From NCBI RefSeq assembly GCF_030372105.1, contig NZ_JAUDBQ010000005.1, positions 1 to 64,000 of the forward strand: a stretch of 64,000 bases of DNA, written 5' to 3'. This DNA is from Cellulomonas cellasea (GTDB lineage: Bacteria; Actinomycetota; Actinomycetes; Actinomycetales; Cellulomonadaceae). The position numbers and the translations under genes are program-made. Shown one piece after another: positions 37,056 through 44,541 of the stretch (position 1 is its first letter; each line of letters starts with the position of its first letter). The notes under the pieces were generated by a model. It had not been told where the DNA came from, did not search any database, and saw only the letters and a list, made by a program, of their open reading frames with translations.

Positions 37056-37508
37056 CTAGGGCTGCGTGATGCGGAGTCGCAGGCCGCACGCGGCAACTGC
37101 GAGGGCGCAAGCGCAGGCCACGAGCCATAGTCCTTGCATCGCTGAGATGAGGAGGGTTGCCAGGGCCAGCATCAGGAGGCGCTGTGTCATCCAGCGGCGG
37201 TGGGCTCCTGCGATGCCACGAGATCCGATCCAGCACAGGCCCACCGCCATGAGCAGGCACACCATGCTGCGCGCGGCGGAGAGTCGCCCTTCGTCGAAGA
37301 ACTCACCGGGCAGGGTTGTGGAGTCGTCGAGGCCCGGCCCGGACGCGGCTCGCAGAGCGACGGCAACGACGAAGAGGGCGACTCCGCCGACGAGGAGCGC
37401 AACCGAGAGTTCACGCGTTCGCCCCGAGGGATCTCCGTGAGGCGCGGGGTCATCGAGGCACCGTACTGGGAGGGCACGGTGCGGCACACGAGCATGTGCT
37501 GCTCGCAT
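37056..37508 (-). CDS. Small membrane protein of unknown function
   Basis: Up to 150 residues. Three or four hydrophobic helices (about 36-52, 81-97 and 109-147) lie after a polar N-terminus that may not be translated. The segments include LLVGGVALFVVAVALRA and LLMLALATLLISAMQGLWLV. The start is uncertain because no ribosome site is clear. No family is recognised. Confidence 0.45.
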   Translation of the reverse strand: MRAAHARVPHRALPVRCLDDPAPHGDPSGRTRELSVALLVGGVALFVVAVALRAASGPGLDDSTTLPGEFFDEGRLSAARSMVCLLMAVGLCWIGSRGIAGAHRRWMTQRLLMLALATLLISAMQGLWLVACACALAVAACGLRLRITQP

Positions 37509-37581
37509 TGCGCAGTCCGCCGCATGGCGCTCGACCAGTAAGTCACTCGACCTGGGAGTACCACTCGCCTACGGTCGCCGT

Positions 37582-37773
37582 ATGAATGGCGCGGCCAAGG
37601 ACGACCGCATCGAGGTGACCAGCACCCTTGCCGCTGACGTGCTTGATGAGCGGGTCTTCCATGTGCCGTCATCGCTACGCGAGGCGTTCGACCGGCTGTT
37701 GGACGCGCCCGTCATCCCGAACCGCGGGCTGGCTGAGCTGTTCGCCAAGCCGTCGGTGTGGAACACCCGGTGA
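37582..37773 (+). pseudogene. DUF1778-type antitoxin remnant with internal deletion
   Basis: 63 residues. The C-terminal half (VPSSLREAFDRLLDAPVIPN followed by RGLAELFAKPSVW) matches the toxin-neutralising end of DUF1778/TacA antitoxins. The N-terminus has the start of the DNA-binding part (KDDRIEVTS), but roughly 25 residues of the ribbon-helix-helix core are missing. No acetyltransferase toxin gene follows. A TACGGT box 6 nt before the ATG suggests that it may still be expressed as a leaderless mRNA. Confidence 0.5.
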
Positions 37774-37814
37774 CCGGTTCTCGCGCGTGAACCCGTCGAG
37801 CCCGCTGACTGCCG

Positions 37815-39674
37815 TCAGTCGTCTTCCCAGAGGAAGGTGAGCCGGCTTCCGGGGCGGATCCACTCCATATCGGCGACGCGGAAGACGATGCGCCGGCCGG
37901 GGATGGCCTTGTGGAAGATGAACTGGCCGTCGCCGAGCTCGTCGACCCGGTGCTGGGTGGTCGCTCGGGAGAGGGCGCCCTCGGTGTCGAGCATCGTCCA
38001 GTCGGGCAGGCGGATGCCCTTCCACCAGGAGACATCGGGGCCGAGTTGGAGGACCACCTCGATGTGGTCGGCGTCGGTGGCGTCGCGCTCGACGGTGAGG
38101 CGGACGATGTCGTGGGTGGAGAGTCGTTTAACGGTGAGCAGGGTGGCCCAGGCGGCGGCCAGGCCGTCGGCCTCGAACGTGTACCTGTCATACGGCGGTG
38201 GGCGGAGGACGGCGCGGTCGATGGGGCGCAGCTGGCGTGGCGCGCCGGGCTTGCCCTGGGCGCTGGGGCCCCAGGGGCGGGGCGCGGCGTTCGGTGAGCC
38301 GGGGCGTGGCAGGCCGTTCCAGGGAGACATCGTCGACCGGATCTCGCGCCCGGCTTTAGCTCCCTGGAGGGCTAGCGCGGCGTCGTAGCGGGCGTCGTAG
38401 GCCTCCTGCGTCTCACCCGGGAAGGGCTCGGTGCCGGTGGCGACCTCCACCTTCCCGTCGAGGAGCTGTCCGTAGGCCCAGGCGGGCTCCAGCCTCCAGG
38501 GCGGTTCGGCGCGAGCCTCGAGGCCGGCGGGGCTGAGCTGCCAGCTGGCCCAGAGCCGGTCGACGTTCGAGTGCAGCAGGAAGACAAACGGATCCTCGAA
38601 TGAGGAGTGCCCCGCGTCGCTCGTCCGATCGCCGCCGATCGTCCCGCCGATGAAACGGTGGATCAGCCCGTGGTCGATGTACAGCCTGCGCCAGAACCGT
38701 TCGAACGCCACGCCGGGCCGGGGAGCCGGCGCCCCGACGCGGTCGAACAGGAAGGGGCGGAGCAGGTCCTCGTCGGTGTGGACGCGCATTGCCTCGTCGA
38801 CGCCGGGCAGGATTTCAGATGACCCCGGGGGCCACAGCTCGTCGCGCTCGGCCATCGTCACCTCCCGGGGCCCGTGCCCAGACACGGGCAGTGCCCGCGT
38901 GATCCTCGGCGGCGGGAGGTCCGCCGGAAACGGCACGCTCCGGAAGTGACCGTCCTTGGTGACGTAGCGGTTGGGTGGGTCGGGACTGTAGAAGCCCCCC
39001 TCCAGGAACGGCGAACCGATCGTGCCGTTCGCGCCCATGAAGCCCTCGTCGAAGAGGTTGACGAGACCGCCCTGGCCGTCCGGCGCTCGCTCCGGGTGAG
39101 TGGTCCAGTCCCAGTAGTGCAGGGCGAGAGTCGGGTCGATCTGCTGCAGTTGCGCCTCGAACTCGTTGACCAGCGCACGGTGCCACGCGAGGAACGTGGC
39201 CTCGTCGTGGACATGGGTGGCCTGGTGGACCTCGTCCTGCTTGAACCAGATGGACACCGGGTCAGGCGTGGGCATCGGGTCAACCGTGACTTTGGGTGTC
39301 GGGTAGTGGCGGTGGTTCAGCTCGAGGATCGCGTCGCGCAGCCGTCGCCGTTCCTCGGCGCCCACGGTGGCGACGTCTCGGCGGACCGGCTGCTGGGCCA
39401 ACGGCGGCAGGTCCTCGCAGCGGGGCAGCGAGTCGAGGTTGTTGGCCGGGTCCGCGTCCGGGTCAGTGCGCAGGTAGGCCCCGTCCGGGTCGTGCACCAC
39501 GCGGACTTTGGCGGCACGTGAGCCGGCGTCGACCAGGTAGGTGTGCCGTCGCGCGTCGAGGTCGTCGATCACCTGGCCGACGGGGACGACCGGGGCGCCG
39601 GGCTCGCGCAGGCACAGCGCGAGCGTGACGCCGTTGCGGTCGCGGACAGCTCCACGGATGTGTCGGACGCCCAT
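37815..39674 (-). CDS. Tyrosinase family type-3 copper protein
   Basis: 619 residues, no signal peptide. Residues 1-110 are a beta-rich extension (VRHIRGAVRDRNGVTLAL) unlike classical tyrosinase. CuA ligands are likely H150, H156 and H165 (HDEATFLAWHRALVNEFE). CuB ligands are H335, H339 (DHGLIHRFIGG) and H368 in FLLHSNVDRLWASW. A C-terminal domain of about 150 residues follows (LSTHDIVRLTVERDATDADH), perhaps a lid or shielding domain. Likely oxidises phenols to quinones with oxygen. No caddy protein gene is adjacent. Flanked by accessory genes. Confidence 0.85.
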   Translation of the reverse strand: MGVRHIRGAVRDRNGVTLALCLREPGAPVVPVGQVIDDLDARRHTYLVDAGSRAAKVRVVHDPDGAYLRTDPDADPANNLDSLPRCEDLPPLAQQPVRRDVATVGAEERRRLRDAILELNHRHYPTPKVTVDPMPTPDPVSIWFKQDEVHQATHVHDEATFLAWHRALVNEFEAQLQQIDPTLALHYWDWTTHPERAPDGQGGLVNLFDEGFMGANGTIGSPFLEGGFYSPDPPNRYVTKDGHFRSVPFPADLPPPRITRALPVSGHGPREVTMAERDELWPPGSSEILPGVDEAMRVHTDEDLLRPFLFDRVGAPAPRPGVAFERFWRRLYIDHGLIHRFIGGTIGGDRTSDAGHSSFEDPFVFLLHSNVDRLWASWQLSPAGLEARAEPPWRLEPAWAYGQLLDGKVEVATGTEPFPGETQEAYDARYDAALALQGAKAGREIRSTMSPWNGLPRPGSPNAAPRPWGPSAQGKPGAPRQLRPIDRAVLRPPPYDRYTFEADGLAAAWATLLTVKRLSTHDIVRLTVERDATDADHIEVVLQLGPDVSWWKGIRLPDWTMLDTEGALSRATTQHRVDELGDGQFIFHKAIPGRRIVFRVADMEWIRPGSRLTFLWEDD

Positions 39675-39741
39675 ACCGCAGCCTCACCCCGCGTGGGAGG
39701 CGCGGCAACCGTGGACCGAGGAGAGGGCGCCGCAGGTGAGG

Positions 39742-41016
39742 TCATGGTCCCAGGAGCGCGGCAGGCACGACGGCGATCCCGTCGTCGCGGCGGTAGGCAG
39801 CCGATCCGGTGGTAATGACGACGGCGTCGAGGAGGTCGTCGCCCACCTGGTCGCGGAGCCAGTGCAGATGTCGGGTGTCGTGGTCGTCGGCCACCGGCGC
39901 CAGTTTGACCTCGATGGCGAGCATCCGCCCGTCGGGCCGCGTGACGATCAGGTCGATCTCGTGGTCGCCGCGGTGGGTGCGCAGATGGCTCACGCGCGCG
40001 CCCGCGGCTTCGGCGTAGACGCGGACAGAGAGTGTGACGAGCCCTTCTTGGAGGGCTCCGAGCAGGGTTCCATCGCGTGGGATGGCAACTGCGCCTGGGC
40101 GGGGTTGATCAAGCAGCGCGCCTGCGCCGACGCCGAGCAACCGGGCAGCGAGGGCGGGGTCGGCCAGATGGTGCTTGGGGGTCTGGCCCAGTGAGGCGAG
40201 GTGGTTGCGGGTACCCACCCAGGCTGGCAACTCGTCGAGGAGCCACAGCCGCTCGAGGGTCTCGCGATAGGCGATGGTCGTGGTCTTTGCGGGCTTGTCA
40301 GGCTGCCCCGCGGTAGCCGCATCGAGGATCTGGTTGTAGGTCGCCGTCGTCGAGGTGGCTGCGGCGAATGCGGCTAGCCACGCGCGCAACACGCCTGGGC
40401 GGCGGACCACGTGGCCTGCGTCGGCGAAGTCGCGCTGCACCACGGCGTCGAGGTATCCGTCGAGCGCATCGGGCCTCGACCTTGCCGGCAGCGATCGCAG
40501 GCCCGGCAATCCGGAGGCCACGATCTCCTCGGCGTAGTCGGCCAGAGCGACCGGGCTGTCACCACCGATATCGGCCCGGCTGTCGGCCAGGAGGTCGGCG
40601 AGCGAGACCGTGGGCGTGACGAGTTGGCGTTCGGCGAGCGACATTGGGCGCATCCGCACACGCACCAGTCGTCCGGCGCCAGTGTGCGTCGGCGCCTCGG
40701 TGGGGGTTGCGGAGCCGGTGAGCAGGAATCTGCCAGGGCTGCTGTCGGTGTCGACTGCACGGCGCACCTGGTCCCAGACGGGCGGGTGGAGCTGCCACTC
40801 GTCCACGAGCACGGGTGCCGGCAGGCGTGTGAGGCGGTCGCGGTCGGCTCGGACGAGTGCGATCTCCTCGGGGTCATCGAGAGCCACGACGGTGGCAGCG
40901 CGCCGTGTCGCCGTGGCGGTCTTGCCGACGGCCTTCGGTCCGTCGATGACCACGGCGGGCAGATCTGCGAGAAGGCGGTCGAGCTGGGTGTCAACGACCC
41001 GGTGAACGTAGGCCAT
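39742..41016 (-). CDS. AAA ATPase with DUF4143 and nuclease-like C-terminus
   Basis: 424 residues. The N-terminal ATPase has Walker A GPKAVGKT (26-33), Walker B VLVDEWQ (Asp71, Glu72) and GRFLLTGSATP (sensor). The middle part is a winged-helix region, followed by DUF4143. The C-terminal segment DHEIDLIVTRPDGRMLAIEV then K has the layout of a PD-(D/E)XK nuclease core. Such stand-alone ATPases are common in accessory regions and have no firm role. Four 23-bp-spaced repeats directly precede the gene and may be its operator. Confidence 0.88.
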   Translation of the reverse strand: MAYVHRVVDTQLDRLLADLPAVVIDGPKAVGKTATATRRAATVVALDDPEEIALVRADRDRLTRLPAPVLVDEWQLHPPVWDQVRRAVDTDSSPGRFLLTGSATPTEAPTHTGAGRLVRVRMRPMSLAERQLVTPTVSLADLLADSRADIGGDSPVALADYAEEIVASGLPGLRSLPARSRPDALDGYLDAVVQRDFADAGHVVRRPGVLRAWLAAFAAATSTTATYNQILDAATAGQPDKPAKTTTIAYRETLERLWLLDELPAWVGTRNHLASLGQTPKHHLADPALAARLLGVGAGALLDQPRPGAVAIPRDGTLLGALQEGLVTLSVRVYAEAAGARVSHLRTHRGDHEIDLIVTRPDGRMLAIEVKLAPVADDHDTRHLHWLRDQVGDDLLDAVVITTGSAAYRRDDGIAVVPAALLGP

Positions 41017-41025
41017 AGCCGAAGG

Positions 41026-41109
41026 CTACCGTTCCGCGATGCCATACGCTACCGTTTCGTCGAGTCAAACGCGACCGTTTCGTCGACTCAAACGCTACCG
41101 TTCTGCGCC
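41026..41109. repeat. Four 23-bp-spaced direct repeats upstream of the DUF4143 gene
   Basis: Copies begin at 41026, 41049, 41072 and 41095, exactly 23 bp apart. The shared core is CTACCGTTTCGTCGA, written on the plus strand and varying at a few positions. The two middle copies differ at only two positions over 23 bp. The outer copies keep only the first 8-11 bases. The array starts 10 bp before the gene's start codon. An exact two-helical-turn spacing is typical of cooperative protein-binding sites. Confidence 0.8.
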
Positions 41110-41130
41110 TTGACGGCTTCCGGACGGCGT

Positions 41131-42174
41131 TCAGTCCAGCGGCCGGATGGCCGTGGCCTCCGCTGCGGCGGGGGTCTCGAAGGCCAGCCGGTACGTCTCC
41201 ACGACAGCCTCCTGGGCGCCGCCCAGGTCATGTTCCATGGCGTCGCGCACGATGCGCGCGTGGGCGTCGTCCAGTTCCGGGGGCGCCGACGGGTACGGCC
41301 GCACGCGCACGTCGAGCTCGAAGGCCCGGCGGATCACGGGGCCGAAGCGGCAGACCGGCGCCGGGCACCACACGTCGAGGGTGCCCGTCCCGTCGTCCAC
41401 GGTGATGCGGGCGCCGTCGCCTGATCCGACCAGGCTGACGACGCGGGCCTGGATGGTGCCGGATGCCTCGGCGCCGTCACCGGCCTCGAGCAGCAGCGTG
41501 CCGACGGTGGTGGTGGCGCCCTGCGGGTAGCGGTCCTGGGCGGTGACGCCGTCGGCGGCGAGCCAGTGGGCTGGCCATAGGCGCACGTCCTCGTCCAGCA
41601 CCACCCGGTCGCCGAGGCCCGGCAACGGCAGCGCCCGCGCGAGCAGGGCCTCCTGGTACTCAGGCCATCGGCCCTCGGGGTCGAACTCGTAGTGCACGCG
41701 ACCCAGGACCCGGTGCTCGCGCACCTCGCCGAGCTCGATCATGGCGGCCATCAGGTCCAGGTAGGCGGCGAGGTTCGCGGCGACCACGGTGAAGGCGCAA
41801 CCGGCGAACGCCCAGTCCAGCAGCGCCCCACCGGCCTGGCCGGGGGAGTCGAGCTCGACGAACAGGAAGCTGTGGCTCTCGTAGCAGACCGGGAACAGCA
41901 GTTGGGGTGTCATCCCCGGGAAGTCGTCGCGATGCGACACCCATGTGCTGAGGGCGATCTCGGGCGCGGTCAGCGCGGGATGCGGGGCAACAGTGAGGGA
42001 CGTGGGGTCGACGCGCCGCCACAGCATCTCGAGCTGCTGGGGGAGTCGCAGCGGGTGGAGAGTGGCGTTGACCTGCGCGATCAGGGCGTCCATGTCAGTG
42101 CTGGGTGGGCGGATCGGGGGGATCCCCGCGGATGCGTAGGCCGCTGTCAGCCGGTCGATCGCCGTGTCGATCAT
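41131..42174 (-). CDS. SMI1/KNR4-like protein with C-terminal beta domain
   Basis: 347 residues from ATG 42174, which follows AAGGAGAGG. The first half has a SUKH-like plan: LIAQVNATLHPLRLPQQLEM, LWRRVDPTSL, QLLFPVCYESHSFLFVELDS and an acidic end. The second half (about 215-345) is a distinct domain with ARITVDDGTGTLDVWCPA. SUKH proteins often provide immunity to secreted toxins; no toxin is seen next to it. It lies downstream of a possible small membrane gene on the other strand. Confidence 0.6.
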   Translation of the reverse strand: MIDTAIDRLTAAYASAGIPPIRPPSTDMDALIAQVNATLHPLRLPQQLEMLWRRVDPTSLTVAPHPALTAPEIALSTWVSHRDDFPGMTPQLLFPVCYESHSFLFVELDSPGQAGGALLDWAFAGCAFTVVAANLAAYLDLMAAMIELGEVREHRVLGRVHYEFDPEGRWPEYQEALLARALPLPGLGDRVVLDEDVRLWPAHWLAADGVTAQDRYPQGATTTVGTLLLEAGDGAEASGTIQARVVSLVGSGDGARITVDDGTGTLDVWCPAPVCRFGPVIRRAFELDVRVRPYPSAPPELDDAHARIVRDAMEHDLGGAQEAVVETYRLAFETPAAAEATAIRPLD

Positions 42175-42267
42175 GCGCCTCTCCTTGGCACTCCCGGGGC
42201 CGGCAGGCACCCAGTGGGCGGGCCAGCGCGAACAGGATGTCGGGTGGGAGCGTGGTCAAGCGGGCGA

Positions 42268-42516
42268 ATGCGGAGAGTTACCCCGGTTGGCCGCATCGTG
42301 GCGGTGACCCGCGGCCCGAATCGCGAACCGCTGGTACCTCGCGGAGCGGTCTACGCCAGGGTTCCCGCCGAGACAGTGGTGGAGTGGCAGGGGAAGCACG
42401 ACGTGCTGCACAAGGCGCATTCGACGCTGGTCTTCGCGCTCGTCGTGCTGCTGCTCGCAGGCATGTCAGCCGCTTTCGCGGTCGCCGCGCGCCGGTCGCT
42501 TCGGCGCGGCGGCTAG
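42268..42516 (+). CDS. Possible small single-pass membrane protein
   Basis: An 82-residue frame with an N-terminal basic segment and one convincing hydrophobic helix near the end (STLVFALVVLLLAGMSAAFA) capped by Arg residues. No ribosome site is clear, and its 3' end overlaps the convergent nitroreductase-like gene by 51 bp. It might be a chance open frame in GC-rich DNA; the well-formed membrane helix is the only reason to list it. Confidence 0.3.
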   Translation: MRRVTPVGRIVAVTRGPNREPLVPRGAVYARVPAETVVEWQGKHDVLHKAHSTLVFALVVLLLAGMSAAFAVAARRSLRRGG

Positions 42517-42882
42517 CTCGACGTAGTCGTCGACCCGCAGGGTCCGCAGCGCCACCCGGACCCACCAGGGCATCAGGCGGGCGCCCGCCGCGCCATGCAA
42601 CAGGACCGGGGCGACGAGTGCTGTCGTCCGCCCGCCCTGCACCAGGCGCGCCCGCCCGGCGGCGAGGACGTTCCGCAGCCAGTCGACGTCGGGGCCGTAG
42701 GTGAGGGCGATGACGACGCCGCGCGCCGTGCGGAACGCCATCACGGGTGTTGCGCGCTGGCTGCCCGAGCGGCGGCCGACGTGGTGGATGACGGCGAGCG
42801 GCGGCATGCGCACCGCCAGCGGGCCGAGCACGCGGTTCGTGACTCGGCGGTTGACAGGGGTGATCCAACGGGGGATCGGCAC
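42466..42882 (-). CDS. Deazaflavin (F420)-dependent nitroreductase-like protein
   Basis: 138 residues from ATG 42882, with GGAGGG upstream. The DDN/split-barrel pattern is present: LAVIHHVGRRSGSQRATPVM, GVVIALTYGPDVDWLRNVLA and GGRTTALVAPVLL. Members bind F420 or a related flavin and reduce quinones or nitro compounds in actinobacteria. The usual N-terminal and central motifs are present and no truncation is evident. Confidence 0.82.
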   Translation of the reverse strand: MPIPRWITPVNRRVTNRVLGPLAVRMPPLAVIHHVGRRSGSQRATPVMAFRTARGVVIALTYGPDVDWLRNVLAAGRARLVQGGRTTALVAPVLLHGAAGARLMPWWVRVALRTLRVDDYVELAAAPKRPARGDRESG

Positions 42883-42917
42883 CCTCCGACGCTAGCGGGC
42901 GGCGCCGACGGCCGCTG

Positions 42918-44411
42918 TCACCGGGTGTTCGAGTGCCGGTCCAGGAACGCGTACACCTCCGCGTCGTCCACCCCGGGGAACGTCCCCTGGGGCAGCGGGG
43001 CGAGCACCTGGGCGTGCATGCGGGCGCTGGGCCACGACTGGTCGGCCCAGCGGGTGGCGAGCTCCGGGTCGGGGCGGCGGCAGCACGCGGCGTCGGGGCA
43101 GCGCGATGTCGTCCGCAGCGTGGTGTCACGGCCGCGGAACCACTTGGCGTGGGCGAATGGGACGCCGACGGTGATGGAGAACTCGCCGGAGTCGGCGGTG
43201 CCCGTCTGGGCGGTGCACCAGAACGTGCCGGCGGGGGTGTCGGTGTACTGGTGGTACTCGGTGGTGCGGTCGCGGCTGGTCAGCGCGGCGCGGGCGGCCC
43301 AGTGCCGGCAGACGTGCTGGCCCTCGATGGCGCCGGTGGGGTCGGTGGCGAAGCCGACGCCGTCGTTCTCGTAGCCGCGGGTCAGGGCCCCCGCGTCGTC
43401 GACGCGCAGGAAGTGCACGGGCAGGTCGAGGCCGCTGGTCGCGAGGTTGGTGAATCGGTGCGCGGCGGCCTCGTGGGTCACGCCGAACGCGTCGCGGAAG
43501 TCCTCGATGGCCAGGTCTTTGGCGCGCTTCGCGGCGCCCAGGTGCTCCAGGGCGGCGCTGCGGGGCATGAGGCAGGCGGCGGCGAAGTAGGTGATCTCGA
43601 GTCGCTGCCGCAGGAAGTCCGCGTAGGACTCGGGCCGCACGTGGCCGAGCACCCGGTGCGCGATGGCCTGCAGCGCGAGGGACCGCAGCCCGTGGCCGCC
43701 GGGGATCGACGCGGGCGGCAGGTAGATACGGCCCGACGCCAGATCGGTGACGGTGCGGGTCGAGTGCGGCAGGTCGCTGACGTGCAGGATCTTGAAGCCG
43801 AGCTGCTCGGCCATCCGCGCGACGGCCCTGTGCGTGAGGGCGCCCACGGTGTACCCGGCGGCGCGGGCCATCCGCTCGCCGACCTCGTCGATCTCCGGCA
43901 TGCAGTTGTCGCGCTCGCGCATCCACAGACGCAGCTCGGTGTTGGCGCGCCGGGCCTCCTCGGGGGTGGCGATGGACTCGTTGACGCGGCGGGCAAGCTC
44001 GTCGTGCAGGCCGACCAGGGCCTCGAGGGCCTCGGTGGGCACGGAGCGGCCGGGCCGGACGGCGGGCAGCCCGAGGCCGGTGTACAGCGAGGTGCGCTGG
44101 GCTCGGTCGAGGGCGATCTCCAGGGCGGCGCGCCGGTTGGGCGGCTCGGCTGCGAGCAGGTCGGCCAGCTCGACATCGAGTGCCGCGGCGATCTCCTGGA
44201 GCAGCGACAGGCGGGGCTCGCGGTGGCCGTTCTCGATGAGGGAGAGCTGGCTGGCGGCTGATCCGGTGGCCTGCGCGAGCTGGTCCAGGGTGAGCGACCG
44301 TGCGGTGCGGAAGTGACGGATCCGCCGGCCCAACGTGAGCAGGTCCCCGGTGCGCGGCTTGCCGGGGGCCGGTGGGTCGGAGCGTCGCGAGACCGGGGGT
44401 CGAGGGCTCAT
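42918..44411 (-). CDS. ramB: RamB-like XRE-family regulator of acetate and carbon metabolism
   Basis: 497 residues from ATG 44411. Domain order: a Cro/C1 helix-turn-helix (about 25-85; LDQLAQATGSAASQLSLIEN), a linker, an IrrE/ImmA-like DUF955 region (about 170-300; LQAIAHRVLGHVRPESYADF) and a C-terminal DUF2083 segment with paired Cys motifs (CPDAACCRRPD). This layout matches RamB and MccR-type short-chain acyl-CoA responsive regulators. It is divergent from pckG, so it probably controls the switch to gluconeogenesis. A TACTGT box 6 nt upstream indicates a leaderless transcript. Confidence 0.85.
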   Translation of the reverse strand: MSPRPPVSRRSDPPAPGKPRTGDLLTLGRRIRHFRTARSLTLDQLAQATGSAASQLSLIENGHREPRLSLLQEIAAALDVELADLLAAEPPNRRAALEIALDRAQRTSLYTGLGLPAVRPGRSVPTEALEALVGLHDELARRVNESIATPEEARRANTELRLWMRERDNCMPEIDEVGERMARAAGYTVGALTHRAVARMAEQLGFKILHVSDLPHSTRTVTDLASGRIYLPPASIPGGHGLRSLALQAIAHRVLGHVRPESYADFLRQRLEITYFAAACLMPRSAALEHLGAAKRAKDLAIEDFRDAFGVTHEAAAHRFTNLATSGLDLPVHFLRVDDAGALTRGYENDGVGFATDPTGAIEGQHVCRHWAARAALTSRDRTTEYHQYTDTPAGTFWCTAQTGTADSGEFSITVGVPFAHAKWFRGRDTTLRTTSRCPDAACCRRPDPELATRWADQSWPSARMHAQVLAPLPQGTFPGVDDAEVYAFLDRHSNTR

Positions 44412-44417
44412 CTGTTG

Positions 44418-44443
44418 ACAGTAGCGAAAGAACGGCATTTCTT
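44418..44443. promoter_or_regulatory. ramB -10 box and adjacent dyad in the ramB/pckG divergent region
   Basis: On the minus strand TACTGT (44418-44423) lies 6 nt before the ramB start. Next to it, AAGAA and TTCTT half-sites (44428-44432 and 44439-44443) form a small inverted repeat with 6-nt spacing. It is a possible autoregulatory site. It does not clearly match the known Corynebacterium RamB motif. Confidence 0.35.
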
Positions 44444-44541
44444 GACCGTCTGTAGCGGTTGAAGATGGTCCAGACCTGGCGAAGTGTGGGAAAGGACGAG
44501 GCCAACGCCCCGCCCATCGCCCGCCAAGGAGGCCGATCTCC

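Noticed and set aside
44412-44541. Known Corynebacterium-type RamB binding motif
   Set aside because: No convincing match was seen; only the small AAGAA/TTCTT dyad is reported.
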